Positions 1 to 5,223 of a DNA stretch of 8,190 nt are shown here, piece after piece. Positions within the stretch are counted from its first letter, which is position 1. The number at the start of each line of letters is the position of its first letter. The notes under the pieces are model-generated. The model was not told the DNA's origin. It did no database searches and was given only the letters and a program-made list of their open reading frames with translations. The position numbers and the translations under genes were made by a program. The stretch is from NCBI GenBank assembly GCA_019232645.1, contig JAFANO010000136.1, forward strand, positions 1 to 8,190. The letters run 5' to 3'. The DNA is from Planctomycetaceae bacterium. GTDB lineage: Bacteria; Planctomycetota; Planctomycetia; Isosphaerales; Isosphaeraceae.

Positions 1-193
1 CCGCGTCGACCACCTCGATGCCCGGCTCGCGGTCGCGGTAAAGCAACTCGTTTCCCAATCGGCCGGTGGCATCCTTGTAGGTCAACTCGACGACGGCCGA
101 GCCGTGCCAGCGGACATCAACGACCGTCACGAGGCAGTCGGGAAGGATGCCACGGACGGAAGCCCCTCGCGTCAACTCCTCAAGACGAGCCAT
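1..193 (-). CDS. N-terminus of a probable SNF2/DEAD-family helicase (runs off the left edge)
   Basis: Only the first 64 codons are present, read leftward from an ATG at 193-191. The peptide begins MARLEELTRGASVRGILPD and continues with a VRWHGSAVVELTYKD segment and an NELLYRDREPG segment. From memory this matches the N-terminal domain of large (about 1000 residues) SNF2/DEAD-like helicases found next to DUF1156 DNA methyltransferases and DUF499 ATPases in anti-phage islands. No helicase motif (Walker A, DExx) lies inside the window, so the call rests on this N-terminal resemblance alone. The ribosome-binding site is weak: a GAGAG about 11 nt upstream. The gene follows the Uma2 gene by 38 bp on the same strand and could be translated from the same transcript. 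A DrmD-like DISARM helicase is an alternative. The reading frame is open to the edge, with protein-like composition throughout. Confidence 0.7.
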   Translation of the reverse strand, partial: MARLEELTRGASVRGILPDCLVTVVDVRWHGSAVVELTYKDATGRLGNELLYRDREPGIEVVDA

Positions 194-231
194 CAGCTTG
201 AGTCTCTCGGACGTCGAGGCCCCCGATCAAT

Positions 232-801
232 TTAGGCGTCCGGGGGCATGGTGAACAGCGCACCGACCCGGCACCGGAAGCCGGGGAGCGTGTCCTCGCC
301 GCTCAGCTCGTCCGGCTCGCGGAGCCCCTGGATCGAACCGTCGGCACGGTAAATCAGGATGGTCCGGGACTCGGGGTTCACGACCCAGACGAGGCGGACC
401 CCGGCGCGGAGGTACTCCTCGACCTTGAAGTCGGTCTCGTAATCGAGGTCGTTGGGCGAGAGGACTTCGACCGCCAGGTCGGGCGCGATCCGCACAAGGC
501 CCTGAGAGAGCTGCTCGCCGGGCAGCCGGCCCAGGCGGATGAACGAGATGTCGGGCCGGCGGACCAGCTTCGGCTTGTCGGCGAAGCACTGATAGCCGCA
601 GTCCGCCCCCAGCACCCAGCCCAGCGGGTGCTCTTCGCAGAAATTGCCGATCAACCGGGACAAGCGTGCGCCGATGTAGCTCGATCGCAGGCTCATGTTG
701 CGCTCCACGAGCCGGCCATCGACGAGCTCGTAGCGCTCGCCGTCGGGCATCTTCAGCAGGTCGTCCGGGGTGATCTCCGGGTTCGCTGCGATGGTGCTCA
801 T
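232..801 (-). CDS. Uma2 family (DUF820) restriction-endonuclease-like protein
   Basis: This 189-residue protein has the usual length and layout of the Uma2/DUF820 family, which has a PD-(D/E)xK nuclease fold. An N-terminal TPDDLLKMPDG segment leads into YELVDGRLVE (residues 24-33). RRPDISFI (81-88) carries the conserved RPD. PDLAVEVLSPND (107-118) supplies the D108 and E112 metal-ligand pair, and K126 precedes EYLRAGVRLVWVVNP, the typical C-terminal beta core. All expected catalytic residues are present, so it looks intact. The ATG at 801 is supported by an AGAGGA ribosome-binding site 9 nt upstream. Family members are highly multiplied in planctomycetes and cyanobacteria, and their biological role is largely unknown; many may be cargo or selfish nucleases rather than restriction enzymes. 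It sits 48 bp after the metallophosphoesterase and 38 bp before the helicase-like gene, on the same strand. Confidence 0.93.
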   Translation of the reverse strand: MSTIAANPEITPDDLLKMPDGERYELVDGRLVERNMSLRSSYIGARLSRLIGNFCEEHPLGWVLGADCGYQCFADKPKLVRRPDISFIRLGRLPGEQLSQGLVRIAPDLAVEVLSPNDLDYETDFKVEEYLRAGVRLVWVVNPESRTILIYRADGSIQGLREPDELSGEDTLPGFRCRVGALFTMPPDA

Positions 802-849
802 GGGTCGGCGTCCTCTCTCGGTCGAGGACCGATGGTTTGGGGCGGTGGG

Positions 850-1704
850 TCAGCTCGAGGCGACCCTTTCATCGTGGGCGCCGGCTTGCAGCGTAATCAA
901 GGTGACTTCGGGCGGGCAGTGGAACCGGACGGGGGGCGCGACCGTGCCAAGGCCCCGGGTGACGAACACCTGGCAGGCCGGGCCTTGCACCAGGCCCTGG
1001 AGGTACTTCTGGCCGTACATCGAGGGGACCCTCGGCGCGCCGAGGCAGGGGACGACCACCTGGCCGCCGTGCGTGTGGCCGCTCAGGACGAGCCCGACCC
1101 GGCGGTCGGTGATCCCCTCGACGTAGTCGGGGTTGTGCGACAGCAGGACCACGGCGTCGCGCTCGGTGGCCGAGCCCAGCGCCGCGCCGAGGTCCTGGAC
1201 CCCGTGCCAGAAGTCGTCGACGCCGCAGACCCGGAGCCGGGCGCCGCCGCGCTCGAGCCAGACGCCGGAGTTGCCGACCTCGGTGATCCCCGCCCTCGCC
1301 AGCGCGTCCCGCGTCTCCGACGCGCCATGGTAGTGGTCGTGGTTGCCGAGCACGGCGAACCGGCCCAGCCTCGCCCGCAGCTGGCCCAGCTCGGCGATCC
1401 CCGGCGCGATATACCGGCGGCCGCGGAACACGTAATCGCCGCAGAGGGCGACGATGTCGGGCCTCAGCGCGTTCGTCAAGGCCACGGCGTGCCGGATGTA
1501 GACCCGGGGCACGTACGGGCCGTGGTGCACGTCGGAGATCAGCGCCACGGTGGTCCCGACGAACGGCGCGGACAGGTTCGGGACGCGGACCGTGGCCCGG
1601 AGCACGTGACACCACTTGGCCTCGACCAGCGGATACATCCCTCCGGCGCCGATCGCGCCGAGGGCCGCCCCCGCGGCCCGCTTGACGAACTTGCGGCGGT
1701 CCAT
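850..1704 (-). CDS. Exported calcineurin-like metallophosphoesterase, YkuE/YaeI type, with Tat-type signal
   Basis: This 284-residue protein carries the full metallophosphoesterase motif series: D58-V-H60 in ISDVHHGP, GD at 89-90, GNHD at 120-123, H190 in LLSHNPD and GHTH at 209-212. These residues build the binuclear metal centre that cleaves phosphomono- or diesters. Length and motif spacing fit YkuE/YaeI-type enzymes; Bacillus YkuE is a known Tat substrate. The N-terminus, MDRRKFVKRAAGAALGAIG, has the twin arginines (R3, R4) followed by K-F-V-K and a short Ala/Gly-rich hydrophobic stretch, so export through Tat is expected. The start was placed at 1704 because an AGAGGAG ribosome-binding site lies 6 nt upstream. 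The ATG at 1773 would add 23 residues before the twin arginines and has less support. The substrate is unknown; YkuE-like proteins have been linked to the cell envelope. The gene heads a possible three-gene minus-strand unit. Confidence 0.93.
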   Translation of the reverse strand: MDRRKFVKRAAGAALGAIGAGGMYPLVEAKWCHVLRATVRVPNLSAPFVGTTVALISDVHHGPYVPRVYIRHAVALTNALRPDIVALCGDYVFRGRRYIAPGIAELGQLRARLGRFAVLGNHDHYHGASETRDALARAGITEVGNSGVWLERGGARLRVCGVDDFWHGVQDLGAALGSATERDAVVLLSHNPDYVEGITDRRVGLVLSGHTHGGQVVVPCLGAPRVPSMYGQKYLQGLVQGPACQVFVTRGLGTVAPPVRFHCPPEVTLITLQAGAHDERVASS

Positions 1705-1878
1705 CGGTCGCTCCTCTGCTCCAGGGCGGAAAATGGCCCGCCCCCTCCCGATCCGGTCGCAATGGGCGGACACCCGGCCGGAGTGTCCCCGGCCGCCCGC
1801 CCGCCCAAGGGAATACTAGGTCGCGTCGGCTCATTGGGGGTGACTGGTGGTGCCGACGTCGTTGCCTCACCCCGGAAC

Positions 1879-1924
1879 CCCTCACCCCGGCCCTCCCCAA
1901 CAAGGGGGAGGGCCGGGGTGGGGG
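1879..1924. repeat. Long GC-rich palindrome of dispersed intergenic repeat type
   Basis: Arms at 1883-1898 and 1905-1920 are perfectly complementary over 16 bp around a 6-nt AACAAG loop. Beyond one T-G mismatch the pairing continues for 3 more base pairs (1879-1881 with 1922-1924). The CTCACCCCGGCCCTCCCC wording is like intergenic palindromes that I recall in many copies in GC-rich bacteria, including planctomycetes. It could act as a REP-like element or form a strong RNA hairpin. Copy number cannot be judged from one window, where it occurs once. Confidence 0.75.
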
Positions 1925-2014
1925 TTGGGCAAGGCCGACGCAACGACTCCACCAGATATCCTCTTGAGTCGGTCACGTCCCCCTGATCATTCGGCAGAAT
2001 GCCGCGCGGGACGA

Positions 2015-2042
2015 CAGGCGCCGGTTTGGCCGCCGGCGCCTG
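2015..2042. repeat. Perfect 10-bp inverted repeat upstream of the surE promoter
   Basis: CAGGCGCCGG (2015-2024) pairs perfectly with CCGGCGCCTG (2033-2042) across an 8-nt TTTGGCCG loop. No T-tract follows on either strand, so it is not a classical terminator. It lies 35 bp upstream of the predicted surE -35 box, where a regulator could bind, but no known operator is recognised. It shares the 11-mer GGCGCCGGTTT with the large palindrome at 7666-7722. Confidence 0.55.
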
Positions 2043-2076
2043 GATCTTGAGAAGTGGATAAGGGGGGGTCGGACGG

Positions 2077-2106
2077 TTGACGGTGATCGGCTCGTCCCGT
2101 TACGAT
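2077..2106 (+). promoter_or_regulatory. Sigma-70-like promoter for the surE operon
   Basis: TTGACG (2077-2082, 5 of 6 to the -35 consensus) and TACGAT (2101-2106, 4 of 6 to the -10 consensus) are separated by 18 bp. Transcription would start near 2113, giving a leader of about 70 nt before the surE GTG. It is a visual match only, not experimentally supported. Confidence 0.45.
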
Positions 2107-2183
2107 CGCGTTCGGTCGGCTCGCGCCCGAACCGTTCGGGCGGTCTCGATACTCCCGGGAGTGGCCCCTTCGGGATCTCAGAC

Positions 2184-2972
2184 GTGCAGATCTTGCTGAC
2201 CAACGACGACGGCGTCTTCGCCCCGGGACTCCGGGCCTTGCGCAAGGAGTTGCAGCGGCTGGGCCAGGTGACAGTCATCGCCCCGGCCGTCGAGCAAAGC
2301 GGCGTCGGACACTCGATCACCCTGCTGAGTCCCCTGGTCGTCAAGCAGGTGGAGGACGACGACGGCTCCACCTTCGGCTGGCTGGTCGAGGGGAGCCCCG
2401 CCGACAGCGTCAAGCTGGCCATCTGCGAGCTGATGCCCCGGCCCCCCGACCTGATCGTCTCGGGGATCAACTCGGGCTCGAACGCGGGGATCAACGTCCT
2501 CTACTCGGGCACGGTGGCCGCGGCGATCGAGGGGGCCTTCTTCAAGATCACCAGCATCGCCGTCTCGCTCGAGCTGGCGGAGCACTTCGACTACCCCCAC
2601 GCCGCGCGGCACGCCGCGCGGGTGATCGAGCGGATCCTGGCGCACCGGCCGCCCGACGGCTCGCTGTTCAACGTCAACCTGCCCGCGCACTCGCGCGGCG
2701 AGCCCAAGGGGGTCCGCGTCGTGCCGATGGGCCTCGGCCGCTACGGCGAGGGCTTCGAGCGGCGGCAGGACCCCCGAGGCCGGACCTACTACTGGATGAC
2801 CTATAACCCGCCCTACTACCTCGAAGGGCCCGAGACCGACATCACCAGCCTCTGCGAGGGCTACATCACCGTCACCCCGCTGCACTTCGACATGACCCGC
2901 TACGACCTGCTCTCCGAGGTCGGACGCTGGGACTGGAGCGGCGGACCGCCCCCCAAGCCAGGCAAGGATTGA
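2184..2972 (+). CDS. surE: 5'/3'-nucleotidase SurE
   Basis: This 262-residue protein is a full-length SurE, a metal-dependent phosphatase that removes phosphate from nucleoside 5'- and 3'-monophosphates and acts in the cytoplasm in nucleotide salvage and stress survival. The N-terminal MQILLTNDDG gives the metal ligands D8 and D9. S39 lies in QSGVGHSIT and N96 in SGINSGSNAG, completing the conserved metal site. The C-terminal TD...GYITVTPL segment (218-233) is also typical. The start is a GTG; MQILLTNDDG aligns with the standard SurE N-terminus, so no upstream start is needed, although no strong ribosome-binding site is visible. A small lipoprotein gene follows after 4 bp, so the two are almost certainly co-transcribed. 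The E. coli surE neighbours (pcm, nlpD) are not seen here. Confidence 0.97.
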   Translation: MQILLTNDDGVFAPGLRALRKELQRLGQVTVIAPAVEQSGVGHSITLLSPLVVKQVEDDDGSTFGWLVEGSPADSVKLAICELMPRPPDLIVSGINSGSNAGINVLYSGTVAAAIEGAFFKITSIAVSLELAEHFDYPHAARHAARVIERILAHRPPDGSLFNVNLPAHSRGEPKGVRVVPMGLGRYGEGFERRQDPRGRTYYWMTYNPPYYLEGPETDITSLCEGYITVTPLHFDMTRYDLLSEVGRWDWSGGPPPKPGKD

Positions 2973-2976
2973 TCCC

Positions 2977-3513
2977 ATGCATCCCCGTCCGCATGCGCTC
3001 CGGCTGAGGGTGACGCCCTTGCTTCTCCTGGCGGCCGGCTGCACCGAGCCCCGGAACGTCGGGAACCTCAACCCGTCGCTGGGACCGGCCCCGCCCATCG
3101 AGACCACCGACGCCTCGCAACCCGCCCCAGGCCCCAAGCCCGAGCCGTCGCAGGGCGGGATCATCGGCCAGAGGACGACCGACATCCGACGGGCCGAGCC
3201 CGAGCTCCAGAAGGGCGCGCGGATCGCCACCACCCGGATCACCGCGACGGACCCGGTCACCCTCCCGGGGAACGCCTACGTCACGATGATCGGCAGGACC
3301 TCGATCCTCCAGATCGAGGAGGCCATGAGGCTCTTCCGGGCGATGAACGACCGTTATCCCAAGGATTACGACGAGTTCATGACCGAGATCATCAAGGCCA
3401 ACAACATCGCCCTGCCCAAGCTCCCCGACGACCAGGAATACGGCTACGACGAGAAGGAGCACACGCTCATCATCCTGAGGCCCCGTAGGGTAGACACCAC
3501 CCACCATCCATGA
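2977..3513 (+). CDS. Small conserved planctomycete-type lipoprotein of unknown function
   Basis: The 178-residue product has an Arg-containing N-terminus, a hydrophobic TPLLLLAAG segment and C22 in a lipobox-like LAAGC, so it is probably a lipoprotein anchored in the envelope. The -3 position is Ala rather than the commoner Leu. Residues 23-65 are a Pro/Ser-rich linker. Residues 97-166 form the folded part, with AYVTMIGRTS, IEEAMRLFRAMNDRYPKDYDEFMTE split by a predicted helix, then ANNIALPKLP and EYGYDEKEHTLIIL. The YP.DYDEFM wording recalls pilin-like or SBP-like planctomycete proteins, but I do not assign a function. The ATG follows the surE stop by 4 bp, with AAGGA 8 nt upstream, so translation is probably coupled. 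It is not NlpD: there is no LysM or M23 domain. Codons 169-178 and the stop lie inside the inverted-repeat element at 3480-3547, so the natural C-terminus has probably been altered. Confidence 0.85.
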   Translation: MHPRPHALRLRVTPLLLLAAGCTEPRNVGNLNPSLGPAPPIETTDASQPAPGPKPEPSQGGIIGQRTTDIRRAEPELQKGARIATTRITATDPVTLPGNAYVTMIGRTSILQIEEAMRLFRAMNDRYPKDYDEFMTEIIKANNIALPKLPDDQEYGYDEKEHTLIILRPRRVDTTHHP

Positions 3514-3547
3514 ATGATTGTGGCGGACGGTTCCCACCCTACGGGGC
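3480..3547. repeat. MITE-like inverted-repeat element overlapping the lipoprotein 3' end
   Basis: The ends are perfect 12-bp inverted repeats: GCCCCGTAGGGT (3480-3491) and ACCCTACGGGGC (3536-3547). The 44-bp interior is itself partly self-complementary (CACCATCCAT against the complement of ATGATTGTGGCG), so the whole 68 bp can fold as an imperfect long hairpin. GTAGGGTGG-type palindromes are commonly dispersed in bacterial genomes as non-coding elements. Lying between two convergent genes, it may also serve as a bidirectional terminator, though it lacks a T-tract. No target-site duplication is evident. Confidence 0.65.
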
Positions 3548-3653
3548 TCGAGGACGCCATCGGTGACGAGTCTGCGCGCTCGAGGCGGGTGCGAGGGATG
3601 CATCCGATCGCGACCCGACGGGGGGATCGCGCATTCTCAGGGCCGGGCGAGGC

Positions 3654-4781
3654 TCATTTCGCCTCGGGAGCCTCTTTCTCCTTGGCGGGCACGGCCTCCT
3701 TCTCCTTGGCCGCCGCGGCGGCCGGCACCTTGGCGTTGCGCACGGTCGTGATGTCGGTGACGGCCACGGGGTTGAGGTTGTAGCGGGGCTCCCACTCGAA
3801 CACCTTGAACTTGATCGACCGTTCGAAGAAGCTCAGGATCTCCGTGGCGGCGCGGGGCTCGTAGCGAAGCAGCTTCCAGCCGTGGAGCTTGGAGTCATAG
3901 AGCTTGACCAGGTTCCCGCGGAGCTGGGGGCGTTCGACGTAGGGTCGCGAGGCGCGGACCGGGTCGCCGGAGGACGGGTCGCCGCCGCCGGCCATGAGCA
4001 GCAGGGGGAACCTCAGGGCGAGCTGGTTCATTAACGGCGCGAGCGCGAGCCCTGCGCCGTCGGCCAGCGGCGAGACGAGCACCAAGGCGCCGAGGTCGCT
4101 GGTCCGGCCCTCGGTCGAGACCGCCCCCCCGGGCGCGGCCGCCCAGGCGGCGGCCAGGTTCGCCCCCTCGCCCACCCCCAGCACGCCGAGCTTGCCCAGG
4201 TTCAACTGCCCGCGATTGTTCCGGTCGAGCAGGAAAGTATAGGCCGCCTGGAGGTCGTTGATCATCATCCGCCAGTCCTGGGGCAAGACTGCCCGGTGCT
4301 CCAGGCCGCGGTTGAGTCCCTGGCCGCGGAGGTCGAAGGTCAGGACCGCATATCCCCGCGCCTGCGCGTGCTCGGCCAGGCCCTGGTTCTTCAGGTCGAG
4401 GATCGGGTCTTCGAAGTCCTTGCTCGACCGGCCCTTCTCGTGAACCAGCAGGAGCACGGGGGCCCTGGTCTTGAGCCGCGACGGGTAATACGTCGCCGCC
4501 AGGGTGGTGTCGTCGAAGCTATGCAGCTTGAACTTGAAGTGATAATCCGACGACAGGGTGTCCATCTCGAAGGGGTTGACCGCCGGGTCGGCCAGGGGAT
4601 CGGCGGCGTTGGGCATCGCCTTCTTGAGGGGCGTGGGGGCCGCGTTGTGGCCCTTGTGCTTGGGCACCACCTTGGCCTTGGGGGCCGGGGGATTCTGCGC
4701 CAGCGATCCCCCCATCGCCGCCAGCATCACCGCGCCCGCCATCAGCGCCGTCCAAGCCCATCCCTCGCGCCGGTCTCGCAT
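3654..4781 (-). CDS. Exported alpha/beta-hydrolase-fold protein lacking the catalytic serine
   Basis: The 375-residue product starts with MRDRREGWAW, a hydrophobic stretch (about 11-27) and a likely signal peptidase site after SLA (28), so it is probably exported. A low-complexity Pro/Lys/Ala linker follows (30-68). The alpha/beta-hydrolase fold spans about 85-325: APVLLLVHEKG (107-117), AVLTFDLRGQGLN (145-157), KLGVLGVGEGANLAAAW (197-213), ALVLVSPLA (232-240), LLLMAGGGD (260-268) and H300. The nucleophile elbow reads G202-V-G204-E-G206, so the expected Ser of GxSxG is Gly; D268 and H300 could be the remaining triad residues. It is therefore probably not a classical serine hydrolase. The tail (355-375) is an A/K/E/P-rich near-repeat (AKEKEAVP, AKEKEAPE). 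The start was placed at 4781 rather than 4829, because the upstream ATG has no ribosome-binding site and would bury the signal peptide. It converges on the lipoprotein gene. Confidence 0.85.
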   Translation of the reverse strand: MRDRREGWAWTALMAGAVMLAAMGGSLAQNPPAPKAKVVPKHKGHNAAPTPLKKAMPNAADPLADPAVNPFEMDTLSSDYHFKFKLHSFDDTTLAATYYPSRLKTRAPVLLLVHEKGRSSKDFEDPILDLKNQGLAEHAQARGYAVLTFDLRGQGLNRGLEHRAVLPQDWRMMINDLQAAYTFLLDRNNRGQLNLGKLGVLGVGEGANLAAAWAAAPGGAVSTEGRTSDLGALVLVSPLADGAGLALAPLMNQLALRFPLLLMAGGGDPSSGDPVRASRPYVERPQLRGNLVKLYDSKLHGWKLLRYEPRAATEILSFFERSIKFKVFEWEPRYNLNPVAVTDITTVRNAKVPAAAAAKEKEAVPAKEKEAPEAK

Positions 4782-4873
4782 CAGGCAGTCTCGACGGATT
4801 CCGAAGCCCGCGTCATCAACCCCTGCCATGGACCGATCGACTGCGGCCCGTAGCTCGATGGCTTGTGCGGAGT

Positions 4874-4919
4874 TGCCTCACCTCAGCTGTTGACTGCTGC
4901 GAGGCAGTGCCTTCAGGCA
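4874..4919 (-). promoter_or_regulatory. Structured 5' leader of the hydrolase-fold gene (two hairpins)
   Basis: TGCCTC (4874-4879) pairs with GAGGCA (4901-4906), and inside it CAGC (4884-4887) pairs with GCTG (4896-4899), giving 10 bp with a lopsided internal loop. Next to it, TGCC (4908-4911) pairs with GGCA (4916-4919). Both would lie at the very 5' end of the transcript if it starts near 4920. A role in mRNA stability or control is inference; no known riboswitch is recognised. Confidence 0.3.
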
Positions 4920-4927
4920 AGGATTCC

Positions 4928-4956
4928 AGATTAGCCAAATGCTGTTCTTTTGTCAA
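4928..4956 (-). promoter_or_regulatory. Sigma-70 promoter with perfect -35 box for the hydrolase-fold gene
   Basis: On the minus strand the -35 box is TTGACA (complement of 4956-4951), matching the consensus fully. It is followed by a 17-bp spacer and TAATCT (complement of 4933-4928) as -10, which keeps the important first, second and last positions. The surroundings are AT-richer than the gene bodies. Transcription would begin near 4920, giving a leader of about 140 nt. Confidence 0.6.
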
Positions 4957-5027
4957 TAGATGCAAAAACGGTTGAAAACGCCAAGCGCCTCCTCCACTGC
5001 CACTGAAGTGAAGTTGCGTGGCTCCCG

Positions 5028-5041
5028 CGGGCTAAAGCCCG
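5028..5041. repeat. Short REP-like palindrome
   Basis: CGGGCT and AGCCCG flank AA in the wording GCGGGCTAAAGCCCG. This motif is familiar to me as a dispersed palindrome in planctomycete and other GC-rich genomes. It is a stem of 5-6 bp only. One copy is visible here. Confidence 0.45.
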
Positions 5042-5211
5042 TCAATATGTGAACGCCCTCGACAAGCGTCACGTCGGGCAAGGGCCCGGCGCAACGCCTT
5101 CACCCGTTAACCCCGATGAGCCACGAATTGATAGCCGCTGTCGCCGGGTTCGGGTATTTTGAAAGGAATCGATGTGACAATGGCGCATCGACTCCGAGAC
5201 CATGGCGAGGC

Positions 5212-5217
5212 AAGGAG
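5212..5217 (+). promoter_or_regulatory. Strong ribosome-binding site deciding the oxygenase start
   Basis: AAGGAG lies exactly 6 nt before the GTG at 5224. The in-frame ATG at 5116 has no comparable site, and the 36 codons between them are unlike the rest of the protein. This favours GTG at 5224 as the true start. Confidence 0.75.
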
Positions 5218-5223
5218 AATCCG

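Larger units (their letters stand above)
1705..2183. other. Divergent intergenic region between the phosphoesterase and surE
   Basis: This 479-bp stretch separates the leftward phosphoesterase from rightward surE. I find no convincing gene in it; the open frames are GC-rich and Pro/Arg/Gly-heavy without a family match. It holds a long GC-rich hairpin of dispersed-repeat type (1879-1924), a second perfect hairpin (2015-2042) and a sigma-70-like promoter (2077-2106). On the minus strand a TAGTAT hexamer near 1815-1820 could serve as a -10 for the phosphoesterase, but no -35 matches at proper spacing. Confidence 0.75.
4782..5223. other. Divergent intergenic region between the hydrolase-fold gene and the oxygenase
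   Basis: This 442-bp region separates two divergent genes. It holds the minus-strand promoter (4928-4956) and two leader hairpins (4874-4906, 4908-4919). It also has a short REP-like palindrome (5028-5041) and an AT-richer patch at about 4920-4980. For the oxygenase I find only an ill-spaced pair of boxes (TTGATA at 5128, TATTTT at 5155, 21 bp apart). No gene of its own is seen. Confidence 0.7.

Noticed and set aside
628..1986. 452-codon plus-strand open frame opposite the phosphoesterase and Uma2 genes
   Set aside because: It is antisense to two well-supported genes, rich in Arg/Gly/Pro/Asp with no family motif, as expected from GC-rich codon bias.
2178..3260. 360-codon minus-strand open frame over surE and the lipoprotein
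   Set aside because: It is fully antisense to surE, whose metal-site motifs are complete; its composition is a shadow of the coding strand.
3547..3653. Possible intrinsic terminators between the convergent genes besides the inverted-repeat element
   Set aside because: Only small palindromes (GGATGCATCC near 3596) are seen, with no stable stem followed by a T-tract.
5128..5160. TTGATA and TATTTT as a promoter for the oxygenase
   Set aside because: The spacing is 21 bp, well beyond the usual 16-18; no better pair was found, so no promoter is called.
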